This document shows positions 26,889 through 36,489 of a stretch of 64,000 bases of DNA, piece after piece. The position numbers and the translations under genes were made by a program. How positions within the stretch are numbered: position 1 is the stretch's first letter; each line of letters begins with the position of its first letter. This DNA comes from Pseudarthrobacter sp. W1I19 (GTDB lineage Bacteria; Actinomycetota; Actinomycetes; Actinomycetales; Micrococcaceae): positions 2,852,001 through 2,916,000 of the forward strand of contig NZ_JAUSZR010000001.1 in NCBI RefSeq assembly GCF_030817835.1, read 5' to 3'. The notes under the pieces were generated by a model that saw only the letters and a program-made list of their open reading frames with translations, was not told the origin of the DNA and made no database searches.

Positions 26889-28097
26889 ATGCTGGACTCC
26901 CCCCTCCTGACCGCCGCGGCGGTGGCCGTCATCGTCATGGCTGTGGCCGTCGTCGTCGGCGTGGGGCTCAAGGTGCTCCGCTCCTTCCGGGACCTGGGCA
27001 CCGACGCGGAGCGGGCCACGTACCACACCCTGCATGCGGCCTCCCAGGCGGGGCAGCACCTGCGCCGCGGCCTGAACCCGGCCGGTGCGGCCAAAGCCAG
27101 CCGGCACCTGCGGACACTGCTGGGCTGCGAGGCCCTGGCCATCACTGACACCACCGGGGTCCTGGCATGGGATGGCGCAGCCGAGGAACTGAAGCCGCAC
27201 GTGATGCGCCTCGCGGAAGGGGTGCTGGCCGGCGGCCGGACGGTGGTGTTGCCCGCCGGGAGCCCCACGTCGGCGGACGGCGGCCCGAAGGACGCGACGG
27301 GTGGTCCGCTGGCTGCGGTGATTGCGCCGGTGCGCGCGGGAACGCGCGTGGTGGGCGCAGTGGCGGCTTTCGCGCCCTCGGCGGGTGCTGGACTGGTCCG
27401 GGCCACCAGCGAGGTGGCCGACTGGGTGGCCGTCCAGGTGGAGCTCGCCGAACTGGACGCATCCCGTACCCTGCTCATGGAAGCCGAGGTCCGGGCGTTG
27501 CGCGCCCAGATCAGTCCACACTTCATCTACAACTCGTTGAACGCCATCGCGTCGTTCATCAATACCGACCCCGCCCGCGCCCGGGAACTGGTGGTGGAGT
27601 TCGCCGACTTCACCCGCTACTCCTTCCGGCGCCACGGCGACTTCACCACCCTCGCGGAGGAACTCCGCTGCATCGACCGCTACCTGCTCCTGGAACGTGC
27701 CAGGTTCGGCGAGCGCGTGCAGGTCAGCCTGCGGGTGGCACCGGAGGTCCTGAGCACTGTCATCCCCTTCCTCAGCCTGCAGCCGCTCGTGGAGAACGCG
27801 GTGCGGCACGGGCTGGAGGCCAAGGAGGGCCCGGGACACATCAGCATCACTGCAAACGACGCCGGGGCGTTCGCCGAGGTGACGATCGAGGACGACGGCG
27901 TGGGCATGGACCCCGCGCAGCTCCAGACGATGCTGGCAGGCCATACCGACGGCGACCATGTGGGGCTGCACAACGTGGATGCCCGGCTCCGCCAGGTTTA
28001 CGGCAACGAGCACGGCCTGGTTATCGAGACCGCACCCGGGGAGGGAACGATGATCACCATGCGCGTGCCCAAGTCCCAGCCCGGCCACGACGCCTGA
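26889..28097 (+). CDS. LytS-type sensor histidine kinase
   Basis: 402 aa. One N-terminal membrane helix (5-27), a GAF-like sensor region (about 60-185, TLLGCEALAITDTTGVLAW ... PVRAGTRVVGAVAAF), then the His_kinase domain with H211 in RAQISPHFIYNSLNAIASF, the N-box LSLQPLVENAVRHGLE and the ATP lid DDGVGMD / GLHNVDARL. It phosphorylates the LytTR regulator encoded next. ATG at 26889 has no Shine-Dalgarno sequence; a TACGCT -10-like box 6-11 nt before it suggests a leaderless mRNA. GTG/TTG starts upstream would add non-conserved residues. Confidence 0.92.
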   Translation: MLDSPLLTAAAVAVIVMAVAVVVGVGLKVLRSFRDLGTDAERATYHTLHAASQAGQHLRRGLNPAGAAKASRHLRTLLGCEALAITDTTGVLAWDGAAEELKPHVMRLAEGVLAGGRTVVLPAGSPTSADGGPKDATGGPLAAVIAPVRAGTRVVGAVAAFAPSAGAGLVRATSEVADWVAVQVELAELDASRTLLMEAEVRALRAQISPHFIYNSLNAIASFINTDPARARELVVEFADFTRYSFRRHGDFTTLAEELRCIDRYLLLERARFGERVQVSLRVAPEVLSTVIPFLSLQPLVENAVRHGLEAKEGPGHISITANDAGAFAEVTIEDDGVGMDPAQLQTMLAGHTDGDHVGLHNVDARLRQVYGNEHGLVIETAPGEGTMITMRVPKSQPGHDA

Positions 28098-28133
28098 ATC
28101 AACCGGTGGAGCCGCGGGAGCTAACCTAGGAAG

Positions 28134-28850
28134 ATGATTAACGTCCTCGTCGTCGATGATGAGCTTCCCGCCGTCGAGGAACTGGCGTTCCTGCTGGGCC
28201 GGGACGACCGTATTGGCACCGTCCAGCGGGCCACCTCCGGCAGCGAGGCCCTCCGGGCGCTGGCCACGGGCCAGATTGACGCTGTTTTCCTGGACATCCA
28301 TATGCCGGCAGTGTCCGGCCTGGATATTGCCCGCGCCATCAGCGGCAGCAGGAATCCCCCGGCGGTGGTGTTTGTCACCGCGGACGAGGACCATGCGCTG
28401 AAGGCCTTCGAACTCGCCGCCGTGGACTACCTGCTCAAGCCGGTCCGTGCCGAACGGCTGGCACGGTCAGTGGGGCGGATCAGTGAACTGCGCGACGGCG
28501 GAACGGCGCCGGAGATGATCACGGTGGACCAGGGCGGGACCACCAGGATGATCCGCCGCGATGATGTCACGTACGTCCAGGCGCAGGGTGACTACGCGCG
28601 GCTTCACACGGCTGATGCAAGCTACCTGATCAGGGTTCCGCTGGCCGATCTTGAGCAGCAGTGGGCCGATGCAGGGTTTATCCGGACCCACCGCTCCTAC
28701 CTCGTCGCCCTGAAGCATGTGACCTCCATGAAGCTGGCAGCAGACGGGCCCAGGGTTACCGTGGCGGGGGCCGGACTGCCCATTAGCCGCCGCCACCTGC
28801 CAACGGTCCGGGAGAAGCTGGGTGCCACTCGGATCAGGCCGCACGCATGA
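28134..28850 (+). CDS. LytTR family response regulator
   Basis: 238 aa. Receiver domain 1-118 with acidic pocket VVDDE and phosphoacceptor D54 in FLDIHMP; T/S and K positions are VTADED and LLKPV. LytTR DNA-binding domain about 132-232 (MIRRDDVTYVQAQGDYARLHT ... WADAGFIRTHRSYLVAL, ISRRHLPTVREKL). It pairs with the sensor upstream and probably controls the flanking symporters, as for BtsSR/YpdAB-like systems that govern carboxylate uptake. Its stop overlaps the start of the small membrane protein (ATGA). Confidence 0.94.
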   Translation: MINVLVVDDELPAVEELAFLLGRDDRIGTVQRATSGSEALRALATGQIDAVFLDIHMPAVSGLDIARAISGSRNPPAVVFVTADEDHALKAFELAAVDYLLKPVRAERLARSVGRISELRDGGTAPEMITVDQGGTTRMIRRDDVTYVQAQGDYARLHTADASYLIRVPLADLEQQWADAGFIRTHRSYLVALKHVTSMKLAADGPRVTVAGAGLPISRRHLPTVREKLGATRIRPHA

Positions 28851-29197
28851 CCCGGGTCCGTGTAACTGCTCCGCGTTCCGCCGCCCTGCCCGCCAGGGAA
28901 ACCCGGGAAGCTGCGCAGGACTCCGAGGTAGGGCAGGTGTTCGTCAGGTCCCTGATCAGGTCTCAGCTGCGGCTCGCCCTGGTGGTGGCCGGCGGGTTCC
29001 TGCTGATCCTGGGCGCCTTCCCGCTGCTGCTCGCCGTGGCGCCGGGGCTGTCGGAGACCCGGATCGCGGGGATCCCCTTCGACTGGCTACTCCTGGGCGC
29101 GGGCATCTACCCCCTCATCGGGCTCAGTGCCTGGTTGTACGTCCGGACTGCAGCCCGTAACGAAGCACGGTACCGGGACCTGGCCGGCGACCAGTGA
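28847..29197 (+). CDS. Small two-helix membrane protein paired with the second symporter
   Basis: 116 aa. A charged N-terminus (1-38) is followed by two helices (about 42-63 and 78-100) and a short basic/acidic tail. Size, topology and position just before a symporter mirror the DUF485-ActP pair on the other strand, although sequence similarity is weak. ATG overlaps the response-regulator stop (ATGA), placing it in the lytSR operon. Probable symporter accessory subunit (inference). Confidence 0.75.
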   Translation: MTRVRVTAPRSAALPARETREAAQDSEVGQVFVRSLIRSQLRLALVVAGGFLLILGAFPLLLAVAPGLSETRIAGIPFDWLLLGAGIYPLIGLSAWLYVRTAARNEARYRDLAGDQ

Positions 29198-29264
29198 ACG
29201 GGGAACCGGTAATGCGCAGTGAGTCTGGGCAGGGAACCATCAAGCAGGGACCAGTGACGGCAGC

Positions 29265-30731
29265 ATGAATCCAGGCGTGGCCATCGCCGCGCTCGTAGTG
29301 GTCTCCGTGGCCACGGCGGTGATCGGCTTCTACGGCCTGCGGATCTCCCGCACCACAGGCGATTTCTACGTCGCCTCCCGGACCGTCCGGCCCTGGTGGA
29401 ATGCCTCGGCGATCGGCGGCGAATACCTCTCCGCCGCAAGCTTCCTGGGCGTTGCCGGGCTCATCCTGCTCTCCGGAACGGACGCATTGTGGTTTCCTGT
29501 GGGCTACACCGCCGGATACCTGATGCTGCTGCTGTTTGTTGCTGCGCCGCTGCGCCGGTCCGGGGCTTACACCATTCCGGACTTCACAGAAGCCAGGCTC
29601 GACTCACGGATTGTCCGGAAGGTCACCAGCCTTGTGGTGGTAGTGGTGGGCTGGCTCTACATTGTGCCGCAGCTCCACGGCGCCGCCCTGACCATCCGGA
29701 TCACCACCGGTTTGCCTTCCTGGGTCGGATCGGTGGCGGTGGTGATCGTGGTGTGCCTGACGGTAGTGGCCGGCGGCATGCGTTCCATCACCTTCGTGCA
29801 GGCTTTCCAGTACTGGCTCAAGCTCACCGCCTTGGCCGTCCCCATCCTGTTTATTGTTATTGTGCTGGCCGGCACGGGAACACCGGCACTTTCCGCTCCC
29901 GCGGTAAACCCCACCAGCCTGCCCCCTGCCGGCGCCTACCAGAACGTTTCGCTGCTGGTGGCCCTGCTCTTCGGCACCCTGGGTTTGCCGCACGTCCTGG
30001 TCCGCTTCTACACGAACCCGGACGGGCAGTCGGCCCGGCGCACCACGGTGATTGTCCTTGGCCTGTTGTCGGTGTTCTACCTCTTTCCCACCGCGTACGG
30101 ACTCGTGGCCAGGATGTTTGCCCCCGGCCTGGCCCGCGCCAACCAGGCCGACGCCCTGGTCCTGCTCCTGCCAGGCGAACTGGTGGGCGGTACCGCCGGA
30201 GACCTGCTCTCGGCCCTGGTGGTGGCCGGCGCCTTTGCCGCTTTCCTGTCCACTACCTCCGGCCTGGTGGTGTCGCTGGCCGGCGTCATCAGCCAGGACG
30301 TCCTGGGCGGCGAAGTGGGCGGTTTCCGGCTCGCAGCGGTGATCTCCGCAGTGGTGCCCCTGGGCTTCGCCTTTATGACCGATTCGATGGCCCTTGCCGG
30401 CAGCGTCGGCCTGGTTTTTGCGTTCACCGCCTCAACGGTGTGCCCGGTGCTCCTGCTGGGGATCTGGTGGCGGGGGCTTACCGACGCCGGCGCGATCGCC
30501 GGGATGGTGACGGGCGGATTTCTGTGCGGCGGGGCGATGATTGCCGGTGCCCTGGTGGGAGCTGCAAACCTTGCGCCCTGGCTGGCGCAGCCGGCGGCGT
30601 GGACCGTGCCCACGGCCTTCGCGGTGATGCTGGTCGTCTCGCACGCCACTGCGCACAGAATCCCCGCAACAATGGCCCGTGTTATGACGCGGCTGCACAC
30701 CCCGGAAAGGCCTCTGGTCACGGAACGTTGA
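29265..30731 (+). CDS. Sodium:solute symporter, second copy
   Basis: 488 aa, about 13 helices. TTGDFYVASRTVRPWWNASAIGGEYLSAASFLGVAGL and GGMRSITFVQAFQYWLKL are the SSS/ActP signatures, and LPHVLVRFYTNPDGQSARRT matches the same family. It is shorter at the C-terminus than the ActP copy at 24.7 kb. Last gene of the lytS-lytR-small protein-symporter group. Substrate probably acetate, pyruvate or another monocarboxylate; not decidable from sequence. Confidence 0.92.
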   Translation: MNPGVAIAALVVVSVATAVIGFYGLRISRTTGDFYVASRTVRPWWNASAIGGEYLSAASFLGVAGLILLSGTDALWFPVGYTAGYLMLLLFVAAPLRRSGAYTIPDFTEARLDSRIVRKVTSLVVVVVGWLYIVPQLHGAALTIRITTGLPSWVGSVAVVIVVCLTVVAGGMRSITFVQAFQYWLKLTALAVPILFIVIVLAGTGTPALSAPAVNPTSLPPAGAYQNVSLLVALLFGTLGLPHVLVRFYTNPDGQSARRTTVIVLGLLSVFYLFPTAYGLVARMFAPGLARANQADALVLLLPGELVGGTAGDLLSALVVAGAFAAFLSTTSGLVVSLAGVISQDVLGGEVGGFRLAAVISAVVPLGFAFMTDSMALAGSVGLVFAFTASTVCPVLLLGIWWRGLTDAGAIAGMVTGGFLCGGAMIAGALVGAANLAPWLAQPAAWTVPTAFAVMLVVSHATAHRIPATMARVMTRLHTPERPLVTER

Positions 30732-30809
30732 TTCCGCCGTCGGCCGCCCGTACATTTCCCAACGCTCCTTTTCCTCGCGCTGATGCCAGTGATGGGAGAG
30801 AATTGCGCC

Positions 30810-31499
30810 ATGTCCATCGAGGGCGAAAGCCCGTCCGGCGCACCGGCCGAAATCCCCCCGTCCGTGCGGGCGCAGCTGCTGGCCACTGAGCATTGGGGCC
30901 TGCTTGCCTCCCGCAGCACCACCCAGAGCGAGGTACTGACCCGGATCAGCATGTTCCTCACCTTTACCTCCGCCAGTGTGGTGAGCGTGGCGCTGGTCGG
31001 CCAGGCCACACGGTTCTCGGAAGCCTTCGTGATGCTTGCCGTGATTGTGCTCTGCATCGACGTGGCCATGGGGCTCCTCACCCAGGTCCGTGTGCTGAAC
31101 GTGGCCCAGGAGGACCTGATGTACGTGACGGCGATGAACCGGCTGCGCGCGGCCTATGTGGACCTGGATCCCGGGGTGGCGCCCTATCTGATGGCTGCGT
31201 ACCACGATGACCAGGCCGGCTCCGCGCGGACCTATTTCTTTTTCGGCAACCGCAGCGATCTGAGCCACGTTGCCGGCAGCAGCATGGTTTTTATGAGCGC
31301 GGCAAACGCTGCGCTCATCGCCATCCTCTCGGGCCTGCTGCTGACGCTAGTAGGGGCAGGGACGACGGCGGCGGTCATCGCAGGTGCCGTCTGCGGCTTC
31401 GCTTTCCTGGCTGGTTCGGCCTACCACGGCTACCGGACCTACGCTGGAATCTGGCAGAGGTACGCGCCGCTCTCTCCCACGCCCCCGGATGAGGGCTGA
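30810..31499 (+). CDS. Hypothetical four-helix membrane protein
   Basis: 229 aa. Four predicted helices come in two hairpins (about residues 50-70, 75-95, 160-185 and 188-208), with a cytoplasmic or external loop of about 60 residues between them (QEDLMYVTAMNRLRAAYVDLDPG). ATG at 30810 was chosen for the GGGAGAG sequence 9 nt upstream. I do not recognise a family. It converges on the DivIVA-domain gene with 5 nt between stops. Confidence 0.75.
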   Translation: MSIEGESPSGAPAEIPPSVRAQLLATEHWGLLASRSTTQSEVLTRISMFLTFTSASVVSVALVGQATRFSEAFVMLAVIVLCIDVAMGLLTQVRVLNVAQEDLMYVTAMNRLRAAYVDLDPGVAPYLMAAYHDDQAGSARTYFFFGNRSDLSHVAGSSMVFMSAANAALIAILSGLLLTLVGAGTTAAVIAGAVCGFAFLAGSAYHGYRTYAGIWQRYAPLSPTPPDEG

Positions 31500-31504
31500 A
31501 CGCG

Positions 31505-32089
31505 TCAGTCGATGGCCGCCATCAGTTCAACTACCCGGTCCAGGAATGCGTCCACCTGGGTTTCCTCGTAGCCATCCTTGCCTGCCGCGGGACGGAAAAC
31601 TGCCCGGCGGACGTTGTCGACGCTGAGCGGCTTGTCCTGTTCAAGGTAGGCGATGAGCTCATGGCACAGCCGGTCCACATCGGTAGTGTTGTAGCTGCGG
31701 GCCTTCTTCTTGGCAGGCCTGCGGAACCGCTCACCGTCAGGGCGGTGCAGGCGGCCGCGAAGGATTCCGGACAGATTTCCGATTTCGCGCAGCCACGCTT
31801 CCTCGCCCTGCGCCGCAATCAGCTCGTCCCGCTCGCGCCGGGCAAAGGCGTCCTCCAGGCGGTCCAGGGCCGCGTCCACAACTGCGGCGGAATAACCGCC
31901 CTTCACCGGATCAAAGGAGACCGCGCGGACATCCGAGCTGTTGATGGGATGCGCCGCCTCCTCCGGGGTCTCGAGGGAAACCCGTGCCCGCTGGAGGAAC
32001 TGGTCCACCTGCTTGGCGTTGTAGCCATATTCGCTGCGCTGCACGCGCTCAAAGGACGCAGGGATCTGCCGATGAATGTCCAATGCCAC
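31505..32089 (-). CDS. DivIVA-domain protein
   Basis: 194 aa. Three short DivIVA-type segments are visible: FERVQRSEYGYNAKQVDQFLQRA (11-33), VSFDPVKGGYSAAVVDAALDRLEDAF and VDNVRRAVFRPAAGKDGYEETQVDAFLDRVVELM. Each has the basic/Gly-Tyr pattern that binds curved membranes or partner coiled coils. It lacks the long coiled coil of true DivIVA/Wag31. It sits immediately after cdsA, a common actinobacterial arrangement. Cell-envelope role inferred. Confidence 0.85.
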   Translation of the reverse strand: MALDIHRQIPASFERVQRSEYGYNAKQVDQFLQRARVSLETPEEAAHPINSSDVRAVSFDPVKGGYSAAVVDAALDRLEDAFARRERDELIAAQGEEAWLREIGNLSGILRGRLHRPDGERFRRPAKKKARSYNTTDVDRLCHELIAYLEQDKPLSVDNVRRAVFRPAAGKDGYEETQVDAFLDRVVELMAAID

Positions 32090-32182
32090 TGTGATTCCTT
32101 CAATGCTCTTCCGCCGTATCGCTTCTGCCCCAGTCTAGGGGCGGCCGGATCCGGCAAGGGTTTGTGTCAGGCTAAGCCCGCG

Positions 32183-33106
32183 TCAGGCTCCGGCGACCAG
32201 CCCGTACAGGATAAACACCACCGGGGAGGCGAAGACGATCGAGTCGAGCCGGTCCATCACGCCGCCGTGTCCGGGCAGGATGCTGCTCATGTCCTTGACG
32301 CCGAGTTCGCGTTTGACCATGGATTCAGCGAGGTCGCCGGCGGTGGATGCCGCTACGGTTCCTACCGCCAGGGTGATGCCCACCCACCAGGGCTTATCCA
32401 GCACAAAGAGGCAGGCAAGGACGCCGATCAGCATGGCACCGGCGATTGAACCGGCGAATCCTTCCCAGGACTTCTTCGGGCTGATCTTCGGGGCCATCGG
32501 ATGCTTTCCCAGGGAGGCTCCCACCAGGTACCCGAAGGTGTCGTTGGATACCACCAGCAGCAGCATCACCGCCACCTGCCATGCGCCGTCCGGAATGGTA
32601 CCGCCCGGCCAGAGACCCAGCGGCGTGGCGCCTCCTGCGGCGTGCAGCGGAAGCGCGGCGAAACTGATAAAAAACGGCACCCAGCCCAGGGTGAACACAC
32701 CGGCGAAGATGCTGTTGGCGGAGCCCGCAGCGCTCTCCACCGACCGCCACAGCAGGACGGCCACCGAGCTGAGCAGCATGGCGAAGAGCAGGCTCTCGAT
32801 GCCGCCAAGGTAGGCGCAGAACGGCATGGCCACCGCGCCCGTTATCACTGGAATGATCGGCATCCGGGTGCCGTTCGCTTCCAATGCCCGGTAGATTTCC
32901 CAGACACCGAAGACAGCAAACGTGGTGGTCACCGCCACAAACCCAAGCGGGAGGAACAGCAGGCCGCCCAGCACCGCGAACAGCATGGCCAGGCCCACCA
33001 CCACCGCGGCCGGCAGGTTACGCCCGGCCTTTGGTGTTGGATTGCTCCTGGGCTGCTTCCCCCGTGTGCGCGCCCGTTGTGCCGGGGCCTGTTCTGCCTG
33101 GCCCAT
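32183..33106 (-). CDS. cdsA: Phosphatidate cytidylyltransferase
   Basis: 307 aa, about eight helices after a Pro/Arg/Gln-rich cytoplasmic tail. The signature near the C-terminus is complete: GDLAESMVKRELGVKDMSSILPGHGGVMDRLDS, with the catalytic Asp pair. It makes CDP-diacylglycerol from phosphatidate and CTP, the substrate of the phosphatidyltransferase encoded at 41.5 kb. ATG shares one base with the frr stop (TGATG), so it is translationally coupled. Confidence 0.95.
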   Translation of the reverse strand: MGQAEQAPAQRARTRGKQPRSNPTPKAGRNLPAAVVVGLAMLFAVLGGLLFLPLGFVAVTTTFAVFGVWEIYRALEANGTRMPIIPVITGAVAMPFCAYLGGIESLLFAMLLSSVAVLLWRSVESAAGSANSIFAGVFTLGWVPFFISFAALPLHAAGGATPLGLWPGGTIPDGAWQVAVMLLLVVSNDTFGYLVGASLGKHPMAPKISPKKSWEGFAGSIAGAMLIGVLACLFVLDKPWWVGITLAVGTVAASTAGDLAESMVKRELGVKDMSSILPGHGGVMDRLDSIVFASPVVFILYGLVAGA

Positions 33107-33663
33107 CAGACTTCGAGCAGCTCTGCTTCCTTGCGCTTGAGCAGCTCGTCGATGCCGTCCACGTGGGCCTTGGTGATGCCGTCCAGTTCCTTTTCGGCGC
33201 GGGTGCCCTCGTCCTCGCCGGCCTCCCCGTCCTTGACCAGGCGGTCCAGGGTTTCCTTGGCCTTGCGGCGGATGTTGCGGATGGAGATCTTGGCGTCCTC
33301 GCCCTTGGTCTTGACGATCTTGACGTATTCCTTGCGGCGTTCCTTGGTCAGTTCCGGAATGGTGATCCGGATGACGTTGCCGTCGTTGGACGGGTTGGCG
33401 CCCACCTCGGAGTCGCTCAGGGCGCGTTCGATGTCGCGCAGTGCCGTCTTGTCGAACGGGGTGATGAGGATCGTGCGTGCGTCCGGGATAGCAAAGGAGG
33501 CGAGCTGCTGCAGCGGTGTGGGGGAACCGTAGTAGTCCACCAGGACCTTGTTGTAGAGCCCCGGGTTGGCCCGGCCGGTGCGGATGGAAGCGAAGTCTTC
33601 CTTGGCTACCTCAACGGCCTTGTCCATCTTGTCTTCGGCTTCGAGCAAGGTTTCTTCTATCAC
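33106..33663 (-). CDS. frr: Ribosome recycling factor
   Basis: 185 aa, exact family length. It shows the N-terminal helix [56 protein letters not shown] and [24 protein letters not shown]. It dissociates the post-termination ribosome with EF-G. Fourth gene of rpsB-tsf-pyrH-frr-cdsA. Confidence 0.98.
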   Translation of the reverse strand: MIEETLLEAEDKMDKAVEVAKEDFASIRTGRANPGLYNKVLVDYYGSPTPLQQLASFAIPDARTILITPFDKTALRDIERALSDSEVGANPSNDGNVIRITIPELTKERRKEYVKIVKTKGEDAKISIRNIRRKAKETLDRLVKDGEAGEDEGTRAEKELDGITKAHVDGIDELLKRKEAELLEV

Positions 33664-33731
33664 GGTCTCTCCTGACGGTTCTGGTGCAGTCCGGGGCGCC
33701 GGCTCCGTGCACGTGGTTCTCGGTTGCTGCT

Positions 33732-33764
33732 TTCCGCCCCCGGTCCCGAAAGACGGGGGCGGAA
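33732..33764 (-). other. Intercistronic hairpin between pyrH and frr
   Basis: An 11-bp perfect inverted repeat (33732-33742 with 33754-33764; arm TTCCGCCCCCG) in the 127-bp gap between the pyrH stop and the frr start. There is no T run, so it more probably affects mRNA stability or processing than termination. The remaining gap is the probable frr leader. Confidence 0.55.
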
Positions 33765-33790
33765 CTGTCCTGAAAACATCCTAGCCGTAG

Positions 33791-34528
33791 CTAGGCGCTG
33801 ACCAGCGTGCCGAGCTTTTCACCCAGGATGGCACGGGTGACATTGCCCTCACCCTCCATGCCAAAGACCACCATGGAGAGGTTGTTGTCCTTGCACATGG
33901 TCATGGCGGTCTGGTCCATCACACGGATGTCGCGCCGCAGGGCGTCGTCGTAGCTGAGCGTTTCGAGCCGCTCTGCTGAGGGGTCCTTCTTGGGATCGGC
34001 CGTGTACACGGCGTCCACGCCGCTCTTGGCCATCAGGACCACGTCTGCATGGACTTCGAGAGCGCGCTGGGCAGCAACAGTATCGGTGGAGAAGTAAGGG
34101 AGCCCGGCGCCTGCACCGAAGATGACCACACGGCCCTTTTCCATGTGCCGGATAGCGCGGCGGGGAATGTACGCTTCAGCCACCTGGCCCATGGTGATGG
34201 CGCTCTGGACGCGGGTTTCGACACCGGCCTGCTCCAGGAAGTCCTGCAGTGCCAGGCAGTTCATCACCGTTCCCAGCATGCCCATGTAGTCGGCCCGGGA
34301 ACGGTCCATGCCGCTCTGGGACAGCTCGGCGCCGCGGAAGAAGTTGCCGCCGCCCACCACGATGGCCACTTCCACCTCGGGAACTGCGGCAGCGATCTGC
34401 TTGGCGACGTCGCGGACTGTCTCCGGGTCAACGCCCAGCTTCCCGCCGCCGAAAACCTCGCCGGAGAGCTTCAGGAGGACTCGGCGTCGACTTTTCTCTG
34501 GCTGCAATACAGTGTTGACGGCTTCCAT
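33791..34528 (-). CDS. pyrH: UMP kinase
   Basis: 245 aa. Amino-acid-kinase fold motifs: [67 protein letters not shown] and [17 protein letters not shown]. It phosphorylates UMP to UDP. ATG at 34528 lies eight residues before the conserved core. Confidence 0.97.
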   Translation of the reverse strand: MEAVNTVLQPEKSRRRVLLKLSGEVFGGGKLGVDPETVRDVAKQIAAAVPEVEVAIVVGGGNFFRGAELSQSGMDRSRADYMGMLGTVMNCLALQDFLEQAGVETRVQSAITMGQVAEAYIPRRAIRHMEKGRVVIFGAGAGLPYFSTDTVAAQRALEVHADVVLMAKSGVDAVYTADPKKDPSAERLETLSYDDALRRDIRVMDQTAMTMCKDNNLSMVVFGMEGEGNVTRAILGEKLGTLVSA

Positions 34529-34603
34529 GATGCCTTCCGGTTGGGGGGTCTGAAAAAAGATTATCCTGCTTGGGCCGATGCTCGGAACTGGCCCGTTGCA
34601 TGC

Positions 34604-34633
34604 AAAAGGGGCGGCCACCGAAGTGGCCACCCC
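34604..34633 (-). terminator. Rho-independent terminator after tsf
   Basis: On the minus strand GGGG-T-GGCCAC / TTCG / GTGGCC-G-CCCC forms a stem with one mismatch and a stable TTCG tetraloop, followed by TTTTG. It lies 13 nt past the tsf stop, so pyrH must have its own promoter or read-through. Confidence 0.85.
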
Positions 34634-34646
34634 CTTGCAGTACCGG

Positions 34647-35483
34647 CTAGGAGCCGACGCGGAAACGCGTGAACGCGGTTCCCTTGACACCGGCCTCTTC
34701 GAGGACCTGCGCCACGGACTTCTTGGCGTCCTTGGCGAATGCCTGGTCAACCAGCACTTCACCCTTGTAGAAGCCGGTCACGCGGCCTTCCACAATCTTG
34801 GTGAGTGCAGCTTCGGGCTTGCCCTCGGCCTTTGCGGTCTCTTCGGCGATGCGGCGCTCGGACTCAACCAGCTCGGACGGAACGTCCTCGCGGGTCAGGT
34901 AGTTCGGGGCCATGGCAGCGATGTGGACTGCAACGTCGTGGGCGGCCGTGGAAGCGGCTTCGCCTTCACCGTCAACGGCGAACAGCACGCCAACCTGGGC
35001 CGGGAGGTCCTTGGAGGTCTTGTGCAGGTAGGCGTCAACCGTTGCACCCTCAACGCGGGAGATGCGGCGGACAACAACCTTTTCGCCCAGGACAGCGCCT
35101 TCTTCGACGACGACCTCGGAGAGCGGCTTGCCGTCAACTTCGGTGGCCAGCAGGCTCTCGAGATCGGCTGCGCCGGACTCGACGGCAACGGCCAGGACCT
35201 TGTCAGCCAGCTGGATGAACTTGTCAGCCTTGGCCACGAAGTCGGTCTCGCAGTTGACTTCGATCATCACGCCGACGCCGTTGCTGACCTTTGCGGCCAC
35301 CAGGCCTTCAGCAGTGGAGCGGCCCTCGCGCTTGGTAGCGCCCTTGAGGCCCTTGATGCGGATGATTTCGATGGCCTTCTCGGCGTCACCGTTGGCTTCG
35401 TCAAGAGCCTTCTTGACGTCCATCATGCCGGCGCCGGTGCGCTCGCGCAGGGCCTTGATGTCCGCGGCAGTGTAGTTCGCCAT
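34647..35483 (-). CDS. tsf: Elongation factor Ts
   Basis: 278 aa. N-terminal UBA-like domain [26 protein letters not shown], the EF-Tu contact motif [14 protein letters not shown], and the family C-terminus [18 protein letters not shown]. Nucleotide exchange factor for EF-Tu. ATG at 35483 is the family start. Separated from rpsB by 130 nt containing a long hairpin. Confidence 0.98.
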   Translation of the reverse strand: MANYTAADIKALRERTGAGMMDVKKALDEANGDAEKAIEIIRIKGLKGATKREGRSTAEGLVAAKVSNGVGVMIEVNCETDFVAKADKFIQLADKVLAVAVESGAADLESLLATEVDGKPLSEVVVEEGAVLGEKVVVRRISRVEGATVDAYLHKTSKDLPAQVGVLFAVDGEGEAASTAAHDVAVHIAAMAPNYLTREDVPSELVESERRIAEETAKAEGKPEAALTKIVEGRVTGFYKGEVLVDQAFAKDAKKSVAQVLEEAGVKGTAFTRFRVGS

Positions 35484-35524
35484 GTGAACCCCTCTGTCTA
35501 GAAATGTGTTGTGGTGTACGGACC

Positions 35525-35564
35525 GACAGGACGGCAGCCCACGAAAGTGGGCCGCCATCCTGTC
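35525..35564 (-). terminator. 18-bp hairpin in the rpsB-tsf gap
   Basis: Arms 35525-35542 and 35547-35564 pair over 18 bp with two wobble-type positions around a GAAA loop (read on the plus strand). There is no T run on the minus strand, so it may be an attenuator or a processing site setting the rpsB/tsf ratio. Confidence 0.6.
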
Positions 35565-35613
35565 AGCTGCTCCGGCGCCGCAGGCGGCACCGGGAAATCC
35601 GGATGTACTTGTG

Positions 35614-36489
35614 TTACTTGGCGTCTTCAGCCGGAGCTTCGGCAGCCGGAGCTGCCTCTTCGGCGGGAGCCTCGGCAGGAGCCGGGGCTTCCTCAGCAGC
35701 GGGAGCGGCAGCCTCTTCAGCCTTGCTGCCTTCGAGGAGTTCACGCTCCCACTCAGCCAGCGGCTCTTCCGGAGCTTCGGTGGTGCCCGTGCCGCGGTTG
35801 TTGCGGGCGATGAGGCCCTCGGCAACGGCGTCGGCAACAACGCGGGTCAGGAGGTTCACGGAGCGGATGGCGTCGTCGTTGCCCGGGATCGGGAAGTCGA
35901 CCTCGTCCGGATCGCAGTTGGTGTCCAGGATGGCCACAACCGGGATGTTCAGCTTCTTGGCCTCATCAACGGCGAGGTGTTCCTTCTTGGTGTCCACGAT
36001 CCAGAGCACGGAGGGTGCCTTGGTCAGGTTGCGGATACCGCCGAGGTTGGACTCGAGCTTGGTGAGTTCACGCTTGAGGAGCAGGAGCTCCTTCTTGGTG
36101 TAAGCGGAGCCGGCAACGTCGTCGAAGTCGATCTCTTCGAGTTCCTTCATGCGCTGGATGCGCTTGGCGACGGTCTGGAAGTTGGTCAGCATACCGCCGA
36201 GCCAACGCTGGTTCACGTACGGCTGGCCCACGCGGGTTGCCTGCTCGGCGATTGCTTCCTGGGCCTGCTTCTTGGTACCGACGAAGAGGACGGTGCCGCC
36301 GTGGGCAACGGTGGCCTTTACGAACTCGTAGGCGCGGTCGATGTAGGACAGCGACTGCTGCAGGTCAATGATGTAGATGCCGTTGCGCTCGGTGAAGATG
36401 AAGCGCTTCATCTTCGGGTTCCAACGGCGGGTCTGGTGTCCAAAGTGGACGCCGCTGTCAAGCAGCTGGCGCATAGTTACGACGGGCAT
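35614..36489 (-). CDS. rpsB: 30S ribosomal protein S2
   Basis: 291 aa. The core is typical (residues 1-225: [77 protein letters not shown]). An Ala/Glu/Pro-rich tail of about 55 residues follows, common in actinobacterial S2. GGAAGGAG precedes ATG 36489. Head of the rpsB-tsf-pyrH-frr-cdsA block. Confidence 0.98.
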   Translation of the reverse strand: MPVVTMRQLLDSGVHFGHQTRRWNPKMKRFIFTERNGIYIIDLQQSLSYIDRAYEFVKATVAHGGTVLFVGTKKQAQEAIAEQATRVGQPYVNQRWLGGMLTNFQTVAKRIQRMKELEEIDFDDVAGSAYTKKELLLLKRELTKLESNLGGIRNLTKAPSVLWIVDTKKEHLAVDEAKKLNIPVVAILDTNCDPDEVDFPIPGNDDAIRSVNLLTRVVADAVAEGLIARNNRGTGTTEAPEEPLAEWERELLEGSKAEEAAAPAAEEAPAPAEAPAEEAAPAAEAPAEDAK

